From the NCBI GenBank assembly GCA_964019695.1, contig OZ026515.1, positions 145,069,152-145,133,151 of the forward strand: a DNA stretch of 64,000 nucleotides. Reading direction: 5' to 3'. Within the stretch, counting starts at the first letter, position 1, and each line of letters starts with the position of its first letter. Made by a program: the position numbers and the translations under genes. Below are positions 10,851-22,400 of the stretch, in pieces. The DNA comes from Loripinus fragilis (Eukaryota; Mollusca; Bivalvia; Lucinida; Lucinidae). A model generated the notes under the pieces. That model was not told where the DNA came from. It searched no databases and was given only the letters and a program-made list of their open reading frames with translations.

Positions 10851-11218
10851 TTTATCTGAGCCGATTATCTTTTTAAAGATATTTCTTTTTTAAGATGACC
10901 TATCTGGTCTTCTATACAATTGTAAAAATGTCATAGCCCACATATCTTGAACTTCTTCTTAAAATAGTACACATATACGTACATAAACGCCCTAATAACA
11001 TTTTGCGTCAATGCCAGCTGTAATATACGTTTGGTTTGGACTTATGTTGACGCAATAGATGCCAAAGACGCTCATTAGTATCAGTAAAATGGCAACACAT
11101 CAACCAGCATGCCTCGATATACAAAGTACATTGCCTTAACATTAATAGGAAAAGACAAACATAATTATTGAACTATGGGTCTGACATTTCATTGGCTGAT
11201 ATTTATGGAGTGAACTAT

Positions 11219-11372
11219 AAAATTGTAGACCGATAACCCCTATGACCGTCAAATTATAGACCGACAACCCCTATGACGTAAAATTATAGACCGACAACCC
11301 CTAATATCGTCATATTATAGACCATCAAACCCTAATATTGCCATATTATAGACCGACAACCATATGATCGTC
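11219..11372. repeat. ~31-bp minisatellite, about five units
   Basis: The unit is roughly aaattatagaccgacaaccc followed by ctatgaccgtc. Five successive copies run from aaattgtagaccgataaccc at 11219 to tattatagaccgacaaccat near 11363, with small length changes between units. Degeneration increases rightward. Confidence 0.75.
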
Positions 11373-11770
11373 TGAACGTAAGCCAAACTCCTATAACAAG
11401 CAGAACATCGATCGACAATCCCAAAAACCGTCAACGCGTATATTGCAAAGACTTTTCTTTACGGACCGCCATCCTTTTTTGTGACACAGGTACATGTACC
11501 TCCAGAACCCTTATGGGTCAAGCAGCGATGAAAAATTCCAACAATGTTTTGCTGACAGGCCGATACATTCGGGAAAGTCCGCCACAATTCGAGAATCAAA
11601 TCATGGCTTGGGTGTATGTAAGTAGCATTACGCGTAGCACTATGTACCAAAAAGCTCCTTTTTGTTTGCTGGAAATGGTGCAGTGAAAATTAGTTCTGTA
11701 GCATGCGGGTTCAGCTCTATTTAAATCGATTATTCTGATTATCCGAAAAGTTTAATCAGCTGAATAAAAG

Positions 11771-11874
11771 ACGTTTATGTTTTTTTTTCAATAAAATATC
11801 GCTTTAGCGATATTTTATTGAAAAAAAAAACATTAACTTCATAAAGCGATATTTTATTGAAAAAACATAAACGT
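11771..11874. repeat. Palindrome with a third arm
   Basis: acgtttatgttttttttt followed by caataaaatatcgcttt (11771-11805) is answered by its complement agcgatattttattgaaaaa at 11806 onward. A second complement, aaagcgatattttattga...cataaacgt, lies at 11843-11874. The left arm can therefore pair with either right copy. The core aatatcgctttagcgatatt is nearly perfect. It is likely a small foldback element or the result of template switching. Confidence 0.7.
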
Positions 11875-12287
11875 CATTTAAGCTGTCTGTTTTGCTGCAA
11901 TCACACCTGTTTATTGTGTTAACATGGTTTCTGTGACGTCAGCGTTACGTTATATAACGTCAGTGTCACGTTATCATCCGCGTTGCCAAAGTAAATCCTC
12001 TACGTACATCCGTGGTCTGATTCCACGGAATTTCCCGGAATTGGCCGAGGCAGTTCCGATTGAGGCAGATAGTGGCCCGCTTTGATATGCTTGCTGGTTA
12101 CAAGCAGCTGAAGCATGTAACTTTTCACCGTGTACTGATGCTAATTTCCATTATGTGTCACGTGGCTGAAAGTGGCTGTCGCAGTTTAGAATGAAAATCT
12201 TAAATTGAGCTGCTTCGTATTTAGTCTGTATTTAAGCCAGTGTGGCATGTAATGTCGTCCCTAAAACATATATCGAAGCTATCTAGG
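11875..12287. other. Probable 5' untranslated region of the LINE at 12.3-15.3 kb
   Basis: This stretch is GC-richer than its surroundings. It contains repeated cgt/acg text, including a CRE-like gtgacgtcagcgttacg near 11935 and a second aacgtcagtgtcacg about 25 bases later. It ends just before the atg at 12288. It may be the LINE's 5' UTR and internal promoter. This is inference from position only. Confidence 0.3.
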
Positions 12288-13244
12288 ATGGCTGAGCTTT
12301 CTAGCGTCCAAACTTTGTGTGTACGGGCAGCGAAGGTTCTGTAGAGATCATCTCAAATGAAGCATTGTCAATCAGTCAACTGACCCATGCTGTATTAAAC
12401 GATGGATCACGCGTTTCAAAAACCCAATTAACAGAATATTCAAACGCCCATTTAACAGATCACCCAAGTATAAATTTGGTAAGCACCACATCCATTTCAG
12501 TTTCAGGCAATGTGGGAAAAGCTCAATTCGGTGTTTTGCCAGACGCAATGTCGACTGATCATTTAAATACATCAGCGGCCATGGCGCTAACTACATCGAC
12601 TTTACGAAAAACTTCCTTCGAGGAATCTAATTTAGATGACACGCCATCCACAGATTGTTCCATCTTATTGGAACATGATATGTCTCGCACTGGCAAAAGT
12701 ACCTTGCAACATGATTCAGACAGTATCATATTTCCATCTAAAGGTCTTCACATTTGAAATTTTAACATAAGACATATTCTGCCCAAAATAGATGATATCA
12801 AGATACTTCTTTCACATTAAAATGCCCTGATATAATAGGACTGTGTGATTCCTTTTAGACAAACACCATCCAAATAGTCTCATTTCAATCGATGATTTTG
12901 ACTTCATTCGGAAAGATCGTACCGATATGCAAAATAAAACAGGAGGCGGTGTATTATTATATTACCGACATTCTATCAACCTCAAACGTCGAACTGATCT
13001 AGAAGTATCACAAATTGAAAGCATTTGGGTTGCAGTAACGCTCATTTCTAATTTGTTCAGATTATCGATCCCCTAATGCATGTGCTGACTAAATTGATTT
13101 ATATGAGCAAGAGCTCTCTCTCTCTCACTCGCTCAAACAACTGGGTTAGAATTTTTGGCTAAGGGAGATATAAATATTGATTATAAACATTGTTCGAATG
13201 GAAGTGGGCAAATTTAGCTCAACTATTTGCATTTTCTCAACTCT
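12288..13244 (+). pseudogene. L2/CR1-like LINE, N-terminus and endonuclease, broken
   Basis: A start at 12288 (MAELSSVQTL) and, after a frameshift, a 146-codon frame to 12757 form a low-complexity Ser/Thr-rich N-terminal region. Near 12740 the endonuclease begins: KGLHI, then NFNIRHILPKIDDIKILL in a shifted frame. It continues with LDKHHPNSLISIDDFDFIRK, then NKTGGGVLLYYRHSINLKRR, IESIWVAVTL and a GDI/NxDYKHCSN segment near 13165. The gGGGVLLYYR and GDfNiD blocks are those of the APE-type endonuclease of non-LTR retrotransposons. Several stops and frame changes make it inactive. The RT half resumes at 13771 after an insertion. Confidence 0.75.
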
Positions 13245-13770
13245 GGACATTTAGATTGCAGTGAGCAGACACCCAAAGAAACACAGCGTTTGCAACAAAG
13301 CGAAAGAAAGCGAAAAAGCAGGGTCTAAAAGCGAAAGCTTACAAGCAAAGGGAGTGCAAGGTAGTTAAAACTGAACTGCTGAAGCAAAACAAAGTAAGTA
13401 AGGGTGCAAAGATCAGGAATCGATACAATCAAGTAGCACACCTGACCTAGGATGCCAATGGGAAAGTGACAAACTCACAGCAGACACCACAAACGAGGGC
13501 CAAGAGGTCAGCCTTTTCCCAACAGGTGACCACAAAGCCTAAACTTAACATGAAGGACATCCTCAAATGTCACCGTCCCATGCATGGAGCAGTCTCATGA
13601 ACTGAAGGAAGGACTCAGCCAGCCTTAGGTCATTTGGGAGACAGTTCCAGATTCGGGCAGCTTCATAGCGGAATGACCTTAGACCATACCTTGTGCTGTT
13701 CACAGATGGAAGACTTGTCTATTTTTTTGTCCAGAAATTGTAATTTGACTTTTTGATGTTGATTAAATAA
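13245..13770 (-). mobile_element. 3' end of a CR1/jockey-like LINE inserted in the L2-like LINE
   Basis: The minus strand reads INIKKSNYNF, TRYGLRSFRYEAARIWN, CLPNDLRLAESF and FMRLLHAWDGD. These match the RT C-terminus at 28.8-29.3 kb, followed by the same 3' UTR text (complement of gcagtgagcagacaccc near 13258 and gcgaaaaagc). It splits the endonuclease and RT halves of the plus-strand LINE, so it is a secondary insertion. It is itself interrupted by an F1 tail at 13387-13540. Confidence 0.75.
13387..13540 (-). mobile_element. F1 tail nested inside the inserted LINE fragment
   Basis: Plus-strand text gtaagtaagggtgcaaagat at 13393 through acaaactcacagcagacacc to cccaacaggtgaccacaaag is the complement of the F1 3' end. 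The sibling LINE fragment near 28950 lacks this insert, reading acaaacaaagcctaaattga without a break. That confirms both the insertion and its site. A short acaaag is present on both sides, but F1 itself carries accacaagg there, so a target-site duplication is not certain. Confidence 0.8.
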
Positions 13771-15255
13771 TAATATAAGGGAGGAAATAAATTTGATCCA
13801 TCGAAATTATAGACCTATGTCTTTACTATCAACCATATCAAAAATATTTAAAAGACATGTCAATAAGCATATAATGAACTATCTTAATAAATACAAGCTT
13901 ATTCATTAACATCAACCAGGCTTTCGTAAAAACATAGCTGCCAGACTGCACTGGTCAAACTTATTGATCAATGGATGTCTTGTATTGACAAAGGAGATTA
14001 TTTTTAGATCTAAGAAAAGCATTTGATGTTGTCGATCACACCATTTAAATAGAAAAACTCGCTGCTTACAAATTTAGTAACTCGTCTCTCCAATTGTTTA
14101 AGTCTTATCTTAACGGACAAAGACAGGCAGTCCCGATTGGCAAAGGTCTCTCTGAGTTTATAACAGTTAATGTCGGCGTTCCTCAATGATCTATGTTTTG
14201 TCCTATATTATTTCAATTATTCATTAACGATCTGCCTCTTCTTGAATTATTGTTATTCTGATTTCTTTGCTGATGATGTTACCATTTATACAAAAAGTAA
14301 AATGTTAAATAACATTGAATATAATCTCCAATTGGATGCCAATGCTGCAAAAGTCTGGTGCAAACAAAATGAAATGCATATACATCTTGACAAAACATCA
14401 TATATGGTTCTAGGTACCCAATATAAATCACAAGATGCAAAATACTTAAACCTCATAATTGATAACCACGATGTTAAACGTGTGTCTCAACAAAATTACT
14501 GGGCTTACATATTGATGACAAATTATCTTTTACAAACAATATCGATTAACTATGTGCTGCGATTTCATCGAAAATATCACTTCTACGGAAACTGTCAACA
14601 AATGTACATTTTACCTAGAAAGAGTATTAAATCTTAGAAAACGGGCAGCCGGCATAATATTAACTTCTCGACACCTTCAAAAGCATAAACGATCTTCTGA
14701 AATGGATGCCAATACACAAGCGCTTACTCTATATCAAGGCTACTCTAACGTATAAAGCTTTAAACGGTCTTACCCATGAATATATCACAAATATGTTGAC
14801 ATCATATTCTCAGGTTCATGATCAACCACTTAGATCATCGGTCGACGGCACATTAATGGTACCAAGGTCGCGTACCCCTTTGTACGATAAATCATTCTCA
14901 GTTTCAGCACCAAAATTCTGTAATTCACTTCCTACTTATATAAAAAATGCACCTTCTCTGTCTAGCTTTTAGACAAATTTAAAAGATAAACTTATGCATT
15001 TTACTTAACACGTATAAGATGCTTCTCGTAGAAAAGGCTTTAAATTTAAGTTTTCCTTAATAATGTTCTAACTTTTATGCCCCAATCAGTAACCTTCACC
15101 AGATCTTACCTGACTCAGGGTAATATCAAATTGGGATGATGACTGAAAGGTTATGTCTGCATTAGGCATTTGCAAGATTAAATGTTGTTTTATTTATTTG
15201 ATGTATGGCTGAAAGGTAGAATAGCCGTTGGGCTAAATCTGTTTACCCACTGAAA
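13771..15255 (+). pseudogene. L2/CR1-like LINE reverse transcriptase and 3' region, broken
   Basis: Segments in order: NYRPMSLLSTISKIFKRHVN near 13805, HQPGFRKNIAAR near 13915, FLDLRKAFDVVDHTI (motif A, needing a frameshift) near 14010, and SYLNGQRQAVPIGKGL near 14110. Then come a motif-B-like VPQ..MFCPILFQLFINDLPL near 14185 and FADDVTIYTKS (motif C, catalytic ADD) near 14265. The thumb and C-terminus run VLNLRKRAAGIILTSRHLQK, MPIHKRLLYIKATLTYKALN and NSLPTYIKNAPSLSSF, ending at 14972. A noncoding 3' region follows to about 15255. At least six frame breaks. The KRAAR.ILD-like and MPIxxRLxYK blocks are typical of L2/CR1-type LINEs; exact clade not determined. Confidence 0.8.
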
Positions 15256-15500
15256 ACAAATGACTTTTTAAAATAATAGTAATGCGTGGATCCGATCCTT
15301 CGCACCATGAGTTGTCTCATTTTGTTTTTAAGTAAAACAGAGACTATGACCAGCCTGTGATTCTATGGCGTATCTTGTTAGCTACAACATTATACGTATT
15401 ACATTCAAAATGTAAGATTACAGCTGATCCTTGATTTGACTGTATCTGGCCATGGAACCGGAACAAAGGTTCGTTTGCAACGTTGCTCATTTTTACATAT
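15256..15500. other. Unassigned DNA
   Basis: No gene or repeat recognised; it lies between the end of the LINE and a MITE. Confidence 0.35.
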
Positions 15501-15697
15501 GGGCCTCGACGAGAAAAAAACCTGTCCTCGGGGGTTTGCGAACAGCAAAGGCGCAGACCAGTCTGCGCATCCGAGCAGTCTAATCAGCGCCTTAGTTATT
15601 CACTTATTAAAAATTTCAATTGTCTAAACCAATCTTTGTAGCTGAGGAGACTAGTTTGAGTCTCGCTTTATCGAAAATTCTGTCGCGTCGAGGCCCA
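15501..15697. mobile_element. MITE with gggcctcgacg inverted ends, copy 1
   Basis: gggcctcgacg at 15501 and cgtcgaggccc ending at 15697 form perfect 11-bp terminal inverted repeats. The interior carries gtttgcgaacagcaaaggcg, cagaccagtctgcgcat and an agtctaatcagcgcc segment. Ends and interior match the 32464-32708 copy. No ORF, ~197 bp, so nonautonomous. Confidence 0.8.
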
Positions 15698-15721
15698 ATT
15701 ATAATATAGTAGGAATCACTA

Positions 15722-15935
15722 GCGACAGCTGGTGTTAAGAATCAGGGACGAAAGTCTCTTGTTTTAATAGATAATGCCGTGTGCGACAGCCTCTAGATTA
15801 TAACCGGTGGTAAGAATCAGGGACGAAAGTCTCTGCATTTAATAGATAATACCGGGTGCGACATCCTCTAGATTATAGACGGTGGCAGGAACCGAGATCG
15901 ACAGTCTGAAGATAATAGCCGGAATGAAATTCGTC
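15722..15935. repeat. 75-bp tandem repeat, about 2.7 units
   Basis: Units start at ggtgttaagaatcagggacg (15731), ggtggtaagaatcagggacg (15806) and ggtggcaggaac (15881), a period of 75. Each carries gaaagtctct, aatagataat and a gtgcgacagcctctagatta segment. The third unit is truncated and diverged. I see no coding frame that survives all units. Confidence 0.75.
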
Positions 15936-16125
15936 GAATTCATCAAAAAAAAAATTTAATTGAACATAATGTGGTAATGGCAGTGAACAAAAATCTATTG
16001 TTTCTTGTACTTTTACATCTCAAACCATGGAATCGGGGATAGGTGGGGGCAATATACCTGCACATATCAATTAAGTTCAAAACAACTTTAGACGCACCAA
16101 ATGAACATATTTATTCCCTTACATA

Positions 16126-16210
16126 GGGTCCTCGACGGGAGAAAACCCGTCCTCGAAGTTTTTGAACAGGTCATATTCAAACTTTCCATCACAGCTACAG
16201 AGACAAGCTA
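16126..16210. mobile_element. Fragment of the gggcctcgacg MITE family
   Basis: agggtcctcgacgggagaaa at 16126 followed by acccgtcctcgaagtttttg and gaacag matches the left end of the MITEs at 15501 and 32464. Internal text such as ttccatcacagctacagaga resembles the right half. No matching right terminus is seen, so the copy is truncated or deleted internally. Confidence 0.55.
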
Positions 16211-16413
16211 GAATATTGAAACTGTGCATGGAATTAATTGAACATATATTTATTAGAGAGGGTTCACTTTATTTGGCATTTTATGCACGTGTAGGCTATC
16301 ATTCAAGTGTTTGATAATCGTAGAAAGGATTATAGATATGCAAAAATTGAGCCACAACACTAAAATAATTTTCAACTTTATTTACGCGAAGCATATTTGT
16401 GTTTCATTTGTTT

Positions 16414-16708
16414 AACGTTTATCATCCCATTTCAATGAACGTTTATCATCCCATTCCAGTGAACGTTTATCATCCCATTCCAATGAACGTTTATCATACC
16501 ATTCCAATGAACGTTTATCATCCCATTCAAATGAACGTTTATCATCCCATTCCAATGAATGTTTATCATCTCATTCCAATGAACGTTTATCATCCCATTC
16601 CAATGAACGTTTGTCATCCCATTCCAATGAACGTTTAACATCCCATTCCAATGAACGTTTATCATCCCATTCCAGTAAATGTTTATCATTCAATTCCAAT
16701 GAACGTTT
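16414..16708. repeat. 21-bp minisatellite, 14 units
   Basis: The unit aacgtttatcatcccattcc + aatg repeats with exact 21-bp spacing for 294 bp. Units differ by single substitutions only (for example ccagtg for ccaatg, or ataccattcc). Because 21 is a multiple of three, frames stay open on both strands and repeat a 7-residue peptide such as NVYHPIPM on the plus strand and NVHWNGMI on the minus. There is no start context or flanking gene, so I treat both frames as by-products. Confidence 0.95.
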
Positions 16709-18717
16709 CCTGGAGTTTCTTATCTCAAATTGTCAGGAATATTGCATAAAATCGTTAAAATTCTCCATGGGTTTTTCAGCTCAGTATATTTACAAATATA
16801 TATATAGAGAGCTTCCTCCTTATCACATTTTTTAAACACGCATGCGCAGCTCTCTAGTGAGACTTGAGACCTGAAATAGAGGGTCAGCCTCAGAATGCTG
16901 AATTAGGGAGATTATAGTAGCTTCTCTGATTATCTTTTAGATTACCTTAACATAATTAACCATTTAAATATGAAATTATTCATTTTTGTAGACATTTAGC
17001 AGGTTTAAAAATGTGAATTTCTAAAGTTCAGGATTTTGAAAATTTTGAACTGAGAATGTATGTAGTCTTCTTTGCGTGTTGATATATATGCGATAAGTAC
17101 CAAAATCTCATGCACTGGCCAAAATGTTAATTACAATTTGTAGCTGTTAAAGTAAGTGTAAGTTAATACCAAAAGACGTGGAAGCTGAGCTGCAACACCT
17201 TTCCTACTAAACAACTTGAGACGGACATTTCTCCAGCGATAAATGTTTAAACGAGACCAAATGCTGCCAAACGTTAATGTTTTATATGCTCGTTCATTCT
17301 TAACATATTCTATATTTTTATGATATGCTTAACTTGTACATATGTGTATATATGTAAATATGTTTTAGAGGGACGCATGGTAGACTAACGTTGGTCGGTA
17401 AAAGTGCCGTTTTTTTAAAAATAAATTGAAATTAAAACTAATAAATATTTCTACCTGTTATTGTTGTAGTTTTACCCTAGATTAATACAATTGAACAGAA
17501 TATAGCTGTTAAAGTACTTGAAAGGTTACATCAAACTACATGGCATTCCAGCTACCACCAAATTTGGTGTAGTAACACTTTTTTCACAGTGTATGGCTTG
17601 AAACAACGAGAACAAAAAATCAAAATCAAGCAAACAAATTATGGCTTTAAGCGCTGTGGACAGGCTCATTATATTTTGCTTCTTATCAAAGATTTAACGT
17701 TCTTTCAGCAGGCGGGTGCACCTATCTAGTGAGGGGTTAAGGCCTAAATTGTTTGCTTTGAGCAGTCTTTATCGCCGTCCTAACTGTATGTTTAAGAGCA
17801 GGGAAAGCTCTGGTGAGACTGCTCGGTCTTTTCTATGATACCTTCAAAATTTTGTGGGCTGGACCCCATATTTTCCCGTATGTTTATTAAATATTTTATT
17901 TATTCATTTACTTATTTTAAAAGGTGACAGATTTAGGGCACCGAACTGTATATGTTTTCCATAGACCTCCAGTATAGCTATTAAGTCAGCTGTGATCCCT
18001 AAAACTCTTCAAACACAATGAGGCTGTCATATAATTACAGATTGGACCTAGATCAATCAAAATAAGCAAGAATGAGATACCCTGTTGACCACCATGTTTT
18101 ATCACTTTTTGGCCCCTGAATATGGGCCCCCTACATGAGAGGAAAATTTCATTGAAAAAATATCAAAATGCAACGTCCCATTTTCTAAGCCACACCAGTT
18201 AACTTTATCAACAAAAGTAGTGATATGTTGTTTCAAAAAGTGCAGCAAATATATACCCGTCTAATAAATGTGATTTCTTTCTCGTATGTTTATTATTGAT
18301 CAATCATGAAACACTTTACAACTTGAATATTGTGCTGAGCTTCCACCCGCCTTTTGAGACAATCGTTGCCCCTTTTACAATTGCATGTATGTGACCACAC
18401 TTATCTTAGATGCGGTCCTGTGTTGGTTTGATTTACTTAGATTGGTTCTCTCCCCTGTATTTGCGTATGTCAAATTGATATTGTGCAACTTGGTACCTGT
18501 TTGGATTTTAATCAGACGGCTTTCTCGATTTGTCTGCAGATCTACATCATAAGAAAACTGCACTTATCTATGTCCCACCTAAAATAAAACTTTTGACCCT
18601 GCTGGTACGCCTCAGCCAGAACCACATACGTCAGTTCATTTGCATACAACCAATCAAAAACTTCGTCACAAAATATAGTTCAAATCAAGCACCAAGTATT
18701 TTATATATGTAATGCCT
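16709..18717. other. 2-kb stretch without recognised genes
   Basis: AT-rich, with short frames lacking motifs. A stretch near 17715-17830 (agtgaggggttaaggcctaa ... gagcagggaaagctctggtg) is GC-richer and looks like an interspersed repeat, but I found no second copy here. No SINE head, TIR or RT motif seen. Confidence 0.45.
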
Positions 18718-19452
18718 ATATTATGGTAGAGCAAAAAACTGGCAAAAAGTCGCTTAATTAAGGCGGAACCACTCCCCATCTGTAAAATGGAATACGATTG
18801 CATGAATAATATGTCAATATGTTAAGTTTCTTGGATCGCTGGAATTACTTTTTCAAAGAGGGGCAGTGGTTTTAAAATTTGGCAAAAACTTCGTTTTTAG
18901 AAGTGAAATTGCGAGTTTCTGAAATCCATTTGCAGCAACATTTACATGACACCAGCAAAGAAAGACTGAAAAATGATTATAGAGTTTTATATAATCCTGA
19001 CCTTGCTTTATTATGAAGTCAAAGTCAGAAATGAAATGGCTTTATTTTTGGGTGAAAATCAGTATTTTATAAAAAAAAATAATCCAAATTTGTGCAATCG
19101 GACAGGTAAAGTTTTTAAATTTAAAGATTTTATTTATCTTGTTTTAAATTTGATGCTGCGTTATTCAACTTACATATATCCTGTCGTGTTTACTTATAAA
19201 AGCTGTCAAAATATTTTCATATTTTGCCTCGAAAACTAAACTGACATTTTTATATTCAGGTATAATTTGGGAAATGCATGTTTTGCTATTTCATAGATAT
19301 TAGGGTATTGTCAGATTATGAAAATGACGCACATATGGTAAACATACCAAATGGAAACAGCATTTATCATGTTCTGTGGTATCATATCAAGCATTGACAC
19401 ACACTATAAGAGGGCCAAGTGAGCCTGGATCGCTCACCTGTGTTTTTGTTTA
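18718..19452 (+). repeat. Left inverted arm of the 5.4-kb composite
   Basis: It matches the complement of 23383-24100 with diagnostic blocks in order: gagcaaaaaactggcaaaaa, ccactccccatctg, ggaattactttttcaaagag, gaaatccatttgcagcaaca, gacaccagcaaagaaagact and ccaaatggaaacagcattta. By eye similarity is high, with many substitutions and small indels, so the arms have diverged for some time. The 88-codon frame inside it is AT-driven and unsupported. Confidence 0.8.
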
Positions 19453-22400
19453 AAACTTTTAATCTATATGTATCTATTAAAAACTGACCATGCTTCTGGT
19501 GAACCCTTGGTGGGGCCATTTTTGTCCCCAGAGCTCTTTTTGGAGCAAATTTAAGTATGGTCCACTGGATGATATCAGGGATCTAGACCTAGTGGTTTCA
19601 AACTAGGAGATTTTGTATGTTTCAATTTATAAGTCAATGTAAACTGTGTGACATCCATAATGAAGCCATTTCGACCACATAACCGCAATTTGAGCAAACT
19701 CGGTAGAGTACCACTAGGTAATGTTACATACCAAATATCCAAACTTTGGGCATTTTTTTCAATGTTTTCTCTAAATAACCTATTGATCAAGGAAAAATCT
19801 GGCAAATTATAAGTCGCTCAGTTGAAGTAGAACCTCTTTCTACTTGTAAATAGGATTTTGATATATCTATGGAAAGTTTTATAACTGTACATTATGAAAC
19901 CACTGGAATTACTTTTCAAAACAGGCGCAGTGACTCTTTATTAGGCTTCGAAGAAGGGCACCCTCACTGGAAGAATCATATATAGCATCTAAATTAAGCA
20001 AAAGTTGGCTGGGTGAAAAGAAATGCAAAAATGCAAATATTTCAAATTTACAAAGCAGGGGTGTATATTTGACCAAATAAGCCATGCATTAAAACAGTTA
20101 GGCCTATTTTAATGTAATACATCAGAACGAGGATCTGACAAAAGGGACCTTAAGACATCCAAGCAATTATTACGAAAGAGACATTTGAAATAAACTTAAA
20201 ATAACATAAAATTGCATGCATTTATATTTCCATGAAAATGCTTTTAAACTTTGATATCATCAAAATAGCAAAAGTTTCTGATTGTACTTTATTTAAGTTT
20301 CTATAAGGGTTGTTGCCATGTGAACACTCAGATCATAACACCTACTAGTGGGTCATTTGAATGCCTATAATACGACCTAGAAAATATAAATTCATGTAAC
20401 TTCATCTACATTTTCATTATTACATGTATAAGACATGAGAAAACTTTATATTTGCTAGATTCTTATGCTGAGCATGCAATAATCAACAGACGAATATAGA
20501 CCAACACTCTGACGTCATCACACGGTTAACGACATTCTTGACGTCAATTTCCAAACATGATTACATATGTTGTTTCTAACATCCATATAATCATCAGTTT
20601 CGAAGATAATCACTTCAAATTTTCAAGAAATACTCTAAACATGTAATACTTTGCAGATGTAACATTAGCCTGATTTTGATTATCGCGACCATAAGGTACC
20701 TTTCATCATATCCTGGCCCATATATATATGCAGAATGGAAGTAACTGATTTATCCTTTTGACATCATTGTTAAGTACCATGATTACATTTATTTTAATCT
20801 ATTGCCTTTTAATTTACACATATTGTCAGTGCGTACGATTTGAACGCATTCCAAATCAAGTATGGTCTTTTATCCAATATAGTAGGTTTTGCCTATCGGT
20901 ATTAGTGGCAGCATGGAGTTTGTGCATCAACCAATTGTCCTCTTAAATCTTTTTTAAAGAGTGACTATGTAAGTGCTATAACAAGAACTTGCCATTTACC
21001 TTTATGCCTCGATGTTCATATTTGCCTATGGTGGGTATTACAAATTGTCAATTTATCTTGGAGATAAAGGCCAAGGTCAAAGTTAGACAAAATCTGTAAT
21101 ACGACTCATAACATGAACTCTTCTTTCATTTCTACGACCGAGGGTGTTCATATATGGCACAATGATTGTCTATGGGGTGTAGATTACAACGTAGGTTATC
21201 ACGGCTTTGCCATTGGTGTCAAAAGACAAGGTCAAACATACTAAGAATCAGTTTATGGCTTGTTACGCGAACTCCTTCATTTTTTGACCAAGGGTGTTCA
21301 TACTTTGCACAATTATTGCTTATGCTGTGTAAATTACAAAGTATGTTACATATCACCGCTATGGCCCTGGGGTCAAAAGTTATTTAGAATATGTCTAATA
21401 GTAGTATGTTTTTGACAGAGGTGCTTCATATTTTGTAGAATAATTGCCAATATGACATTTGAGCCTTAATTTTTAAAAATTAATTTGAAGCTGGTTGTAT
21501 GGACCGTAGAGCAATATCTCTATCATGTTTTGCTGTAGATGGTTCATAATTTGCACACTGATTGTCTAAGGTGTTCTTTTGTCAATATTAGCTTCTAACA
21601 GCTGATATGACCTTTGTATCAAAGTTCAAGGTCAAAATGCTTAAGAACCTACATATTAAACCATCAAAGTGGTACTAATCATTAATTTGTTTATGACTCA
21701 TAGGTTCTATGCGAGTGAGACCGAATAGTGGATTATGAATTCCCTGCATGAGGTAATAAAGAGGTCCTTAAAGGGTTTAGTTATTTTCTGATAAAACATT
21801 TATATCTTATATCTTAGTGAACCTATATAGGCAGTAAGTCCCCTCTTAGAAGAGCCCCTTTAGTTCGGTGAGATATTGAAATACACTTAGACATGAAATA
21901 ATCTTTCGCTTAGCAGATAGTCTGCTGATGACCACTCATAAACCAAAATGTAGACCTTTAAACTCTGCATATACGGCATGTAACGCATTCTGTTTTGGAA
22001 GTGATGTATAAATGATCATATTTGCGACACTGGCTGTCTTTGGCTTTATGATGGCAAAATCTCCTAAACTACTAGCTAGATTTGAAACAAACTTTGCAGG
22101 AATGCTTCTTATATGACCTTCTTAAATAGTTGTTCAAATAGTTTAGGCCATTGCATATCTAGGTCACATGGGCTGAAATAGATTTTCAAAATGAAATCTT
22201 CTTGTTTGAAACCACAATGCATAGAGTCTTAATATTTGGTATGTAGCATAACCTAGTAGACCTCCATCTAGTTTTTACAAATTATAGCCCTGTGGTGTAA
22301 ATGGCACATTCCTGGAGTTGGCATATTTTACATACGCATGTGATCACCTGCTGGGAAATGGCTGATCCCTTGGCTCTCTTGTGTGTGGTGTTCACTTTCC

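Noticed and set aside
12317..12757. Independent host gene of 146 codons
   Set aside because: It begins with gtg, not atg, and leads directly into endonuclease blocks of the L2/CR1-like LINE.
15722..15935. Hammerhead ribozyme, prompted by ggacgaaagtc in a tandem repeat
   Set aside because: I could not find the required ctgatga strand at a workable distance on either strand.
16399..16689. Paired open frames of ~80 codons on both strands
   Set aside because: They are produced by the 21-bp minisatellite (a multiple of three) and have no start context, splice signals or motifs.
16414..16708. CRISPR-like array
   Set aside because: Units are head-to-tail 21-mers without spacers, in a eukaryotic repeat landscape.
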